A DNA stretch of 64,000 bases, from assembly GCA_940671915.1 (NCBI GenBank), contig CALNVZ010000218.1:39653512-39717511 (forward strand), written 5' to 3'. The translations under genes were made by a program, and so were the position numbers. The notes beneath the pieces are model-generated. The model made no database searches. It was not told the DNA's origin and was given only the letters and a program-made list of their open reading frames with translations. Shown here in pieces: positions 40,901-52,900 of the stretch. Numbering within the stretch: the first letter of the stretch is position 1; each line of letters starts with the position of its first letter. Origin of the DNA: Paracentrotus lividus (taxonomy: Eukaryota > Echinodermata > Echinoidea > Camarodonta > Echinidae).

Positions 40901-43900
40901 CGTCCTGCGCTACAAAGTACAGTGTACAAAGAGATGCTATTCTTAGACAGGCTACCTGATACAAACAATAGGATGGAGAAATAATAATATAATATAGAAT
41001 AGCTTGGGGAGATATGACATTGGTCATTTTCAAAATGAGAGACATGACATTTGACAGACAGAAAGGCGCATATCTTCTCACTATTAGGTTGTGAATGGAT
41101 CATGAATACCATATTATATGTATGTAGGAGTGGCATGTGTCATTACCAGTTGGATTTGATTTTACAATTGGTCCTGAAATATGATTAAAAAACGATGCAT
41201 GAGTGACACGACAAATTTTGGACATGGGTTTCTGACCATTATCGATTATGGTTGGATTTGTGCCCAATTAGATCTCTAAGGGTACCATAAGTGCTGGTAT
41301 ATGTACATGAATAGTGTACCTCTCTGACATTTATTGTCCTTATCAATCATTCCCTCTTCGTGGAAAAGGTCCACCTCTATGTGAGTCCACGACATCCACA
41401 TGTGGTGACACGACAGTGCAAAAAAAGCAACAATTCAAGTGCATGTAAATAACTAGATTCCAAATACCTGTGTATATATATAGACTAGTCCATAATAATT
41501 ACTTTAAGCAAAAAAATCTGACAAAAGTGACTAATATAGAATAAAAGGCATTTAAAGCACCATAGCCCATATGTGCAAATTCCTGTTTGATCGATTATTC
41601 AGCGTAAAAAACTGGATCACATAATAATTGAAGGTTTGCGATCAATTGCAAAATTTGAAAGAGGATAATTCTAATCAAAGAGTGGTCTTGAGCTTCCATG
41701 GGTACTTTGACACCATGGACGTTTATCAGTAACAGGTGTGTTCCATCACCTGATTTTTATGACCACTGCAGACCTTATGTAATGCCTTGTATATTCCACC
41801 CATCGCTCCATCTGGTAAAGTCATTAAATCTCACTTTCCTAGCCCGATGATGCCCGAAGCTGTCCATAGGACAGCTTGTTTGCTTGTGTCAAGAAATTTA
41901 CCTTCAAGACAGGTACCCCATGTGTTTTCACTAGTACGGGTCAGCAAATTTTGATCAACTCCCATGAAAGCTCAATGGCTTTGATAATGATTTATACTTT
42001 TGAAAAAACAAGCACAGGCAACAATGGTTGTGATTGGCTACTGCCACTTTGAGATTGATTACAAAACATAGGCAAAAAAATGAATGATTTTGCAGAATGT
42101 TTGTACTTACCTGTCAACTTATTGAGACTTTGAAGCTTTCAGGAAACAAGAGAAGAGCTCATAGTTAGCTAGCTCAATCAGTTTACTTGGATGGGCTCAC
42201 AAAGCTCTACTATAAACCTAGTGTGAGAGAGAAAGAGAAATACAGAGAGAGAGAGAATAAGAAGATTCATAGTTAGCTACTCAATCACTTTGACTTGGAT
42301 GGGCTCACATAGCTCTACTATAAACTAGTGTGAAGAGAGAGAGAGAGAGAGAGAAAATACACAGAGAGGGACAATAAGAAGAGTTCATAGTTAGCTAACT
42401 CAATCAACTTAACTTGGATGGGCTCACAAAGCTTACTATAAAACCTAGAGAGAGAGAAAGAGAAATACACAGAGAGGACAATAAGAAGAGTTCATAGTTA
42501 GCTAATCAATCAGTTTGACTTGAGCGGCTTCACATAGCTCTATTATAAACCTAATGAGAGAGAGAGAGAGAGAAATACACAGAGAGGACAATAAAAGAGT
42601 TCATAGTAGCTAACTCATAGGCCCGAATTCACAAAGGTGGATTCTGCAAAATCCACGGATCCGTAGTTATGTAAATTTTGTGTAATATTACGCTTAATTT
42701 TGAGCGCTCCATAATGAGAAAAGGCCAATATGAATGCGTAATTTTGTCATAATGCGCTAGATTTACGCCAGTTGCTATGGTTTTGACATAATGGGCCCAT
42801 TGTTTTTGAATTAATGAGTCCACTGTTGAGTCCACGGTTATTAAATTAATTTGAAAAACAGCAGACTTTAACCATAGCGACAAGCGCAAATGTAGCGCTT
42901 GTGACAAAATCGCGCATTCGTATTGGACCTTTCTCACAGTACGCGTTAAAATAAGCGTATTATTACACAAAATTACATAACCCACGGATCCGTGATTTTG
43001 CAGAATCCACCTTTGTGAATTGGGCCAATCAGTTTGACTTGGATGGCTCACATAGCTCTACTATAAACTAATGACAGAGAGAGAGGAAATACACAGAGAG
43101 GGAGAATAAGAAGAGTTCATAGGTAGCTAACTCAATCAGTTTGACTTGGATGGCTCACAAAGCTCTACTTTAAACCTAGTGAGAGAGAAAGAGAAATACA
43201 CAGAGAGGACAATAAGAAGAGTTCTAGTTAGCTAACTCAATCAGTTTGACTTGGATGGCTCACAAAGCTCTACTTTAAACCTAGAGAGAGAGAGAGAGAA
43301 ATACACAGAGAGGGACAATAAGAAGATTTCATAGTTAGCTAACTCAATCAGTTGACTTGGATGGGCTCACAAAGCCTCACTATAAACCTAGAGAGAGAGA
43401 GAAAGAGAAATACACAGAGATAGGGACAATAAGAAGAGTTCATAGGTAGCTAGCTCAATCAGTTTGACTTGGATGGCTCACAAAGCTCTCTACTATAAAC
43501 CTAGTTGAGTGAGAGAGAGAGAGAGAGAGAAATACACAGAGAGAGGGACAATAAGAAGAGTTCATAGTTAGCTAACTCAATCAGTTTGACTTGGATGGGC
43601 TCACATAGCTCTACTATAAACCTAATGAGAGAGAGAGAGAGAAATACACAAAGAGAGGGACAATAAGAGAGTTCATAGTTAGCAAAACTCAATCAGTTTG
43701 ACTTGGATGGGCTCACAAAGCTCTACTATAAACCTAATTGAGAGAGAGAAGAGGAAAACACAGAGAGGGAGAATAAGAAGAGTTCATAGTTAGCTAACTC
43801 AATCAGTTTGACTTGGATGGGCTCACAAAGCTCTACTATAACTAAATGAGAGAGAGAGAAGAGAAATACAACAGAGAGGGAGAACAAGAGAGTTCATAGT

Positions 43901-46900
43901 TAGCTAACTCAATCAGTTTGGACTTGGATGGGCTCACAAAGCTCTACTATAAACCTAATGAGAGAGAGAGAGAGAGAGAGAGAAGAGAAATACACAGAGA
44001 TAGGGACAGTAAGAAGAGTTCATAGTTAGCAAACTCAATCAGTTTGCTGATGGGCTCACAAAGCTCTACTATAAACCTAATGAGAGATAGAGAGAGAGAG
44101 AGAGAGGAAGGAAATACAAGAGAGGGAGAATAAGAAGAGTTCATAGTTAGCTAACTCAATCAGTTTGACTTGATGGGCTCACAAAGCTCTACTATAAACC
44201 TAGGGTGTGGGAGAGAGAGAGAGAGAAAGAGAAATAAACAGAGATAGGGACAGTAAGAAAGTTCATAGTTAGCAAACTCAATCAGTTTGACTGGATGGGC
44301 TCACAAAAAGCTCTAAGTACTATAAACCTATGTGAGAAGAGAGAGAGAGAGAGAGGAAAACACAGAGGAGGACAATAAGAAGAGTCATAGTTAGCTAACT
44401 CAATCAGTTGACTTGGATGGGCTCACAAAGCTCTACTATAAACCTAGCGAGAGCAGAGAAAGAGAAATACACAGAGATAGGGACAAATAAGAAGAGTTCT
44501 ATAGTTAGCTAACTCAATCAGTTGACTTGGATGGGCTCACAAAGCTTACTATAAACCTAGCAGAGAAGAGAAGAGAAATACACAGAGATAGGGACAATAA
44601 GAAGAGTTCATAGTGGTAGCTAACTCAATCAGTTTGACTTGGATGGGCTCACAAAGCTCTACTATAAACCTATGAGAGAAGAGAAGAGAAATACACAGAG
44701 AGGGACAATAAGAAGAGTTCATAGTTAGCTAACTCAATCAGTTTGACTTGGATGGGCTCACAAAGCTCTACTATAAACCTAGTGTGAGAGAGAGAGAGAG
44801 AAAGAGAAATACACAGAGAGGGAGAATAAGAAGAGTTCATAGTTAGCTAGCTCAATCAGTTTGACTTGGATGGGCTCACATAGCTCTACTATAAACCTAG
44901 GGAGAGAGAAAGAGAGGGAGAAATACACAGAGAGGGAGAATAAGAAGAGTTCATAGTTAGCTAACTCAATCAGTTTGACTTGGATGGGCTCACAAAGCTC
45001 TACTATAAACCTAGAGAGAGAGAAAGAGAAATACACAGAGATAGGGACAGTAAGAAGAGTTCATAGTTAGCTAACTCAATCAGTTTGACTTGGATGGGCT
45101 CACATAGCTCTACTATAAACCTAGCGAGAGAGAGAAAGAGAAATACAGGGACATGGAGATGATGAACAGGTAATTGTCACAATGGCGACATGAAATTTGT
45201 TCTGTCGAACATGGTTTCCACCTATTTGAAGAACAAATTCATCATGGAAATTGTTCTCCAAATATGGTGGGAACCCTGTTCCTGGGTAACTTAACAGTGC
45301 ATCCCAAAAAGAACTAAACACTTTTTCAATGGCTGCCTAATTAAAATTACATGATTCTAGGTGATGAAATTTACATGTCTGGAAAGCTTGCTATTACAGA
45401 ATTGAAGATGATCTGAAGAATTAGTGATCAATTTTGATGAGTTGGGGTTTCCTACATGAAATTTGTATTTTTGGAGATTACTATTTCATGAATGAGTGAA
45501 CAGGAATATGTATTTCCTATTATAACATTGTGAATTTCTAAGGTATAGGTTCTTCAGTGGTATGTTAATGGGAGTGGGTTGCTAGGCACATTCCTGCGCA
45601 CCCTAATTTCCATACCCTTTACAAAAGTGAACACTGCTCATCCATGCATGAATTATTTTCAAACTTTTTGGGTGTCATATAACAGTTGGGATGTTGTTGT
45701 TGTTGTTTTTATATTTTACGGCGCTTTCATTCATTATACGAATATTTACGCTTTCCATACATGAAAATTTCACCTACATTGTAGAATCATATATTTCTAA
45801 TGTGGCAGCCATTTTAAAAGTGTACAGTTCTTTTTGGGATGCACTGTATTGAACTATTTCATCCTATTTTGATGCATCACGGCAAACAACATATTAACAA
45901 CTTCCCTCATTTCCCCCTGATTTCCAGGTTTTCTAAGTAGAGTGGGAACCCTGTTTTGATGTAGGGTTAGGGTTTAATCTGATTTCATGTTAGGTATACT
46001 ATAGGGTTAGGTTTAGCATCTATAGGGTATATTGTTAATTTCAGGGTTGATTACATGTACATGTACATTGCAGTAATGTGATTAGTGTGTTGAATTTACA
46101 ATGGACCATCATACCAGGAACAAATGTAAATCACAATGAATTATACTACATCAAATGTATTGTTTATTTACTTCTTTGTTTAAACAGTCTTTCAAAATCT
46201 CTGACCAGATCGTTTGACTTTATGTACATGCTCCATGTAAATTCAAGAAAGTCTAGAAACTGAGTGAAGTGCTCAGCAAAATCTATCAATATGAATGTCA
46301 ACAAGCTCCATGCAAGGATTTCTTGATATAGGTCAAGTTACATTAAAGATACCATACATACCAGATGCTTTTTGCAGAGCATGGATTGATCATGTAGATA
46401 TCACGGTTGATATTAAGAATAGCTGATGCACTCTGAGCTTCAGGATTAGTACCAAGGATCTTAGCACCGCAGTCAGCCGAGGCATGGTTCTTACTGTTCT
46501 CATTTAAATTGAATTTAGGAGCAGGCACAGGGTTCCTCTCACCTTGACCTGTACAAGGTTCAAAGGTCAAAGGTCAAAGTTTTATTTTCCAGATTTTCAT
46601 AAAAACATTATTTTACATAATGAAAGTATTATATGCATGCATGTAATAGTAATAATAAAGTCATTTTTATATAGCGCATAATAAAACAAGTTATTATCTT
46701 TGCGCTTTACAAATGCCTAACTAAGAAAACTAATAAAAATATAGTAAAAGGAGAGATAATCAATATAACAATTCATCAGAGCTAATTTAAAATAGTATGG
46801 CTCAAAGTGATTACATTTAGGCATATTAATATGACATGGAAAATACTTGAAAATGCACTCTTCTGCCTAACCCCTGTTCCTATTTAAAGCTGATCTTACT

Positions 46901-49900
46901 ACTGTTTTGCCTAATGGAATCGCCTGCATTCAGTACTTTATGGGTAGAGCCTAATTCACATTCAGATTCAGTTTCAGATTCTAATTCCTCTAAGAAACAT
47001 AAATATATGATTTTTCAAATGTAATCAGATATAATGATACAATTAAACAGAACAATGGGAGAAAGGACTCTAGAACAAGTTAAGATGAAACAAATGGAAA
47101 AGAGAAAAACAGAGAGAAGATTTCACTTACCCAGTTCCCTATCAAAGTCCTCCTGTGCCTGCTGTAACTTCTTCTCCCTCCATTCATCATACGAAGGCAT
47201 CTCTTCTGTTTTGATTACATCAGCGTCCGTTACATTAGGCTCCGCCTCCTTCCCTACTTCCATCTCCGCCTCCTTCTTGTCTATCTCTACTTTTGGCTTT
47301 GTCTCCCTCTCTTCAGTATCTCCTATCAGCGTTGTATCCTCCATCTCTTCTTTTGGCACCATCTTATTGTCACCTTCAGCTTTTGACATTGTATCCTTAA
47401 TTTCTTCCTCCTTCTTGACCGCATCTACTCTAGGCTCCGCCTCCTTCCCTACTTCATCTACTTCCATCTCCGCCTCCTTCTTGTCTTTCTCTACTTTAGG
47501 TTTTGTCTCCCTCTCTTCAGCATCTCCTCTCAGCATTGTATCCTGAGGCTCCTTATTGTCACCTTCACCTTCAGCTTTTGACGTTGTATCCTTAATTTCT
47601 TCCTTCTTTTCAGGCTTTGGATCTTTGTCTTTATCCTCTACTTTAGGCCTAAAATCCATTTCTTCTACCATCTCTTCAGATTTTTCATCATCATCATCCT
47701 CTGCTTTTGTCTGTTCATCTTCATTCTCCTTTTGATGCAGTTTCATTTTCTCATCTGCTCCTTCCGCACTGTCCTCCTCTTTGACGTCTTTTCTTTCCTC
47801 ATCCTGAATTTTGTATCCTGACTTCCCAATCTGCTGGTCGATGAGTGACGCATCTTCTCTCTTCTCTTCATTATCTTCTGTTCTTTCAGCTTCATCTTTT
47901 CCACCACTATCATCCGTTATTAGATTCTCCATCAAAACATCATTCTTTTCATTCTCACCTTCCATTCTATCTTCCCCGACAGGTTTCCCAACATCCTTCT
48001 GAGAATCTTTTGATTCATTTGTTCCTTCGTCTTCGGTCCTTTTATCATCATATTCCATCCTGACATCTTCTTTAACAGTGATTGTTTGGCTCAGATTTGG
48101 ATCATCAATCACATTTGATCCTTGATGCTCATTTATTTCATCAGAACTCAAAGCACTATCAATATTGCTATTATCATCTGTCTCCTCTTTGTGTGTTATT
48201 TCTTCATGATTGGTATCATCCAGACTGATCCGGTCTTCATCCTCCCTGGGGATGAAATAAAAAATAAATCATATCAAAGGGAATCTAAAGTAGTGGGAAA
48301 GATGAAAACAAATATTAGGAGTTTTCCTGTTATTTTAAAGGCAATACAAACCAGTACATGTGTATAGCACCACCTCAAGTCCTCAACTACTTAAATCTGC
48401 CCCAATTCCTGACCCATAATGCAACATTCTGGGCAGTGCAGTCTAATAATATAGGCCCATTTGGATGATACCACAATAATTCACAGCTCAAGACATTCAT
48501 TCCGCAATGATCATGTTACCAAGTAGCAAACAAGCACTTTTCCCCTCAAAACATTTTAGTTTTCATAAACAAATAAATTTATAGGCTAATTTATTTATTA
48601 CTGTATTATTAACCTGTTGGAGACGAGCTGATTTAGCTATAACACACATTTCCCATAGACCTCAGCCCGAATGTATTCGCGCTCAGTCCCCAAAGGGTTA
48701 ATTGTTTTCTCAAAGGTATATTTTGAGACTAGCCATTTATAATTCACAGTCAATAAGAGTAATGTTGGTCAGTTCGCTCTCAATTTAATACCATTTAGGA
48801 AGAATGTCATAATTAAAAGTACACAGTTAAGGATTGTTCATCACTTGCCCTAATAGTCATAACAATACCCAATACCCAAACAGCTATTAAATGTTTGGGC
48901 CAAAAATTTTGTGTAATGTCCACTACATGCATTTCTGTGTTTATATCATGTGACTCTAAGCAGAATTAGGTTATCATTTTGGCGATTCCAAAACCTCACA
49001 GAACACAATACAAGGATTAGTCTTTAGGTGAATTATTGTTATCAACCTTTTCAAAGGACCTTGCTTTCACATTTCGATCTCATGACAAGAACAATAATTT
49101 CACTTTTAAGTTCAACAGATGATAACCATATTTATACATTCCTAGAAATATCACTGTACATAGGTGATTAGTACCCCATCCCCATTGCTTTAAAAGTTAA
49201 CAAGTGGTTTGATCTGCAAGATTTTACAAATTTTATTGCATTAGACCATGGCAAAAGGGCCTACCCTTCCTGACACATTGAAAACCATGTGTTCCGCATT
49301 TTAACTCAAGAGCAATATAAGTGCTGTGTTTCAGGAGCCTTGCTAAAAGAATAGTTTGATCCAAAAGATTTCTTTGATTTGTGACAATAATATGCCATTA
49401 CCATGACAAAACAGTATTTGAGCCATTCAAAAGTATGTCCTTATCTTCAGACCATTGTGTGAGTTTCATAAGCACTGCTTTATGCGGCGGTCACAACTCG
49501 CCGTACCTTCGACGTGCCACTCCTTACGATGGATTTCGTAGAAAATTTGTGCAGCGCACGTACCATGCAGGCACGTTGCATGTACAACATGCAGGAAGTT
49601 TTTACAATACCCTTACTACAGAAACGCAGGAATTGCCAAAATTGACCCACGACCTGTTCATGAATTGTGCATGAAACCCAGGCTTGTACTCAAAATTGAT
49701 AAGAAAAGTGTTTCCTTTGTGAGAAACTCTCAAAATTAAGCATACAAAGAATGAAAGAGTACCTCACATTACAGTTTTGAAGGCACAATCAATAAGAACT
49801 TACCCTGACTGATCATCTTGGTTGACCTGAGATGACCTCTCTATATCTAGGTCATGGATCGGATCAGATTCAAGGTCAGGCTTAGAGTCTGGAAAGTCAC

Positions 49901-52900
49901 CCTCTATTTCTCTGGAGATGTCAATTACAGAAATATAGGGTTTAATTTAAGGCCAGAGCGAACTGAAAACACTCTCATTGACAGTGTATTATAAATAGTT
50001 AGTCTTAAAATGTACCCTTTGAGATATACAATGCAGTCTATAAACTAACCTCTGGTTTAATTCTATTGGGAAACTAAAATGTCTTCAGGGGAAAAGTATT
50101 TGTTTTGCTACTTGCCAACATAATTATCGTGGTGTGATTTCATGTAGTGAAAAGGTGTGTTATAATTCAAATGGGCCTGTTTTATAAGACTACACTGCTC
50201 AGAACATTGCATCATAAGTTAGGTATCAGGGCAGAATTCAGTGCTTGAGGACCTGAGGTGATGCTATGCAATGCTGTTGGTTCATATTGGCTTTAAAAAG
50301 TGCCATTCCATAACGCAAAGAGCACAAGGGGATGGGGAAAACACATGCAAAACATAATGCAATATGGACTACGTGGACATTTTAATTAGCTAAAATCAAA
50401 TGAAAAAATAATGTACAATGGTAGTGAACAATTTTAATTCTACAAAAAATTATCAAGATTATTGTAACAAACCAAGCCAAAATATCAATGAAAAGCTAAA
50501 TCCTTTTTCAACATGGTAAAATTGTAATATATTTTAGGACCCATTTTCTGGAACTAAGACTGAGTTTGTGTGAATAGCAAGTTTGTGTGAAGCTATCGTG
50601 CGATCATTTTGTGTAATGCTGAACTGATGCATTAGACAAAAGGATTGCACAATAGCTTTGCACAAAATTGCAACTCATACAACTTCATTTTTCGGTTCAG
50701 AATATGGACCGCAGTGTTTTATATTATTGGAAAACTTGGAATCCCTAGTTTCAGAAAACATGAACAACACACACACACACACAAAAATGGTGACTTTATT
50801 GGTGGGTTTGATTTGGTATGTGGTACATATATCATACAGTCAAAATTAAGAGTTCTATCTTACCTCTCTACTTCTTCAGGTTCTTCAATACTTTCTAATT
50901 CTCTATTTCTCTTTTCTTCACCAGCATCTTCAAACCTAAGAACAAAAACATGAGAAATAAAATTATAACAACAACAACGAAAAATTATTTAGATTCTTAA
51001 AGGTTTGAAAAATTTCAAAAATACAAAATTTGTACACCTTGAAGTTCAGATGAATAGGAAAATCTTTATTAGTTTTCATATCCTACAATATTTAACTATC
51101 TTTCATTAACCATGCTATGGTTTAGCATAAAATTTTTAGATATCTCTTTTAATAAGGCGGAGAGATTGGGGCTGCCTCAACTACATGTATTCAGCTTGAA
51201 TGGTTCTTGTGGCAGCTTAAAGATATCTCAAAGTAGAGGTCTGCTGGCGTGAGTTCAATAGTAGGGCGATTCTAGATGCTTTTGTAGTTTTTGTCTCTTT
51301 GTTTTTATTTAATTTTTTTGTGTCCCGTATAACACAGTACTATTTTTCATTTTCATTGTAAAGGATGTGTAATTGAATCAAGTTAAGTCTTGATTCTTGT
51401 GCCCCTTCTGGTACTACTTGATAATCACCATCAATCATAAAAATATTCCCATATTTTCATGTCAAAAAGATGTTTAAAAAAATGTTGTCAAAATGTCCCA
51501 TACAACACACCATGGAATCGCCCAATATTGAACACTCATTTAAAAAATATAAATATAAATAAATAGATAGAATTTAAGAGTACAATGTAAGTGTCATGTA
51601 CCTGTCACCGATGTAAATCTGATCAATTTCTTGATTCGTAGATGAAGGTATCTGAGATGTCTCTTCTCCATTCTGGTCATCTTGGACTACTGCTTGTGAC
51701 AAGTCTGGATCCTGCAGTCAACAAAAACAACATTTCTTTTAAAATCACTAAGATACAATGAACCAACATGTATGTAATGTGCAATCACATAATAAGTGCA
51801 TTGAATCTAAACCCTAGATAGACTACATGTACATTTGTACAGTGCATCCCAGAAAAAAGTAAACCCAAAGTTGAGAACCTCATATTAAACTTGTATAGCT
51901 TAATATGTAACCTTGACTGCTCAAAATGTTGTATTCTAACCAGAAAAAAAAAGTGTAGGTTGAATTGTGGAGGAACTTGAGGTGACATTATACAGGGCTG
52001 CTAGTCTTCCTTCACTATCATCAGTCATTATGTGGACATGATATGTATAAAATAATAACTGCACCACAGGAAAACTCCAAAATTTCAACAACAAAAGAGG
52101 GGCACTGCTCAGAATGGTGCATTCTGGGGTAGGAAACAAGACAGACACATTTAAAGGTGATGCTATATTCCTATAAAGGGCAGGTAGTTTTTATTGGTAC
52201 AAGAAAGTTTATGAAATGATCAATGTGTCAGTGTTTGAAAGATTATTGTTTTCAGATTCCCTCCAATACTGTTTTTCAAGATAATTCCAGGCATTGACAT
52301 CTTTTGGAGATCCCTGTTTGCCCGCTCCCTTCAACTCGTAGCAAAGTCAGCGGACTGCCAAGTTCCACTCCAGTCACACAAACAGTAGCAATGAATGTAT
52401 TATGTAGTGTTCGGGCCCACCTTTAAAGGTAGTGTCAGCCTTTTTCACAAATTGCGAAAACTAATGCAACTTGGCATAACTTTAGAACATGATCAACCTA
52501 TACTGTCTATTCAATCTTACTGTCATAGGTTGCCTAGATCAGTAATATGAAACGAAAATCTGACTACCAACCTAGATCAGCTCTCCATCAACATCGTGGA
52601 TATTACAGCGCGTGCAGAACGGACCACACACAGCAATATACACACGGCGCATCAGCGTGCATTATTCTCTGCGCTAATGGTCAACGGTTCGCACCGTACG
52701 GTATATTTTTCGAGGTTCGAAAAAATAGGAATGAATGTTGATAATCGCAATATAATGACAAATATACACAATTGAGCTTAATCATGCTGTGGGAAGATAT
52801 AGTCATTGATATACTACAATATCCTCTCAAAAACTAGAAATTTAATATTTTTGCCTGCAAAAGGCTGACACTACCTTTAATTGCATTGCATTCAAAGACA

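Larger units (their letters stand above)
28667..42217 (-). pseudogene. Copy B of SUCO 3' exons, frame broken by indels
   Basis: Every SUCO coding segment from the SUN exon 2 to the stop codon is recognisable, in order, at about 22 kb offset. Most have net length changes (for example 158 for 165, 111 for 105, 278 for 274 nt) and lost splice dinucleotides. The simplest reading is assembly error rather than a real decaying paralogue, because introns and transposons are equally duplicated and the lesions are nearly all indels. Confidence 0.85.
22656..45140. repeat. Copy B: second, indel-rich version of 898-21672
   Basis: Follows copy A collinearly throughout: the foldback element, SUCO exons, Harbinger-like element, SINE and minisatellite come in the same order and spacing. 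Differences are mostly single-base gains and losses, with many GG to GCG changes (for example aaatgg to aaatgcg). Exons that are open in A are broken in B. Its upper end continues into single-copy sequence at 45141, whereas A runs into the gap. Best read as an unpolished duplicate of one locus. Confidence 0.9.

Noticed and set aside
22656-45140. A second, pseudogenised SUCO paralogue
   Set aside because: Introns, transposon insertions and intergenic DNA are duplicated equally and differ mostly by single-base indels, which points to an assembly duplicate rather than an old gene duplication.
42218-45140. CRISPR-like array (regular repeats with spacers)
   Set aside because: Units are about 110 bp of contiguous repeat with variable (GA)n only, there are no unique spacers, and this is animal DNA. 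The repeat is a piece of the adjacent exon.
47034-47546. Ser-rich plus-strand reading frame of 170 codons
   Set aside because: It is the antisense shadow of the acidic SUCO exon.
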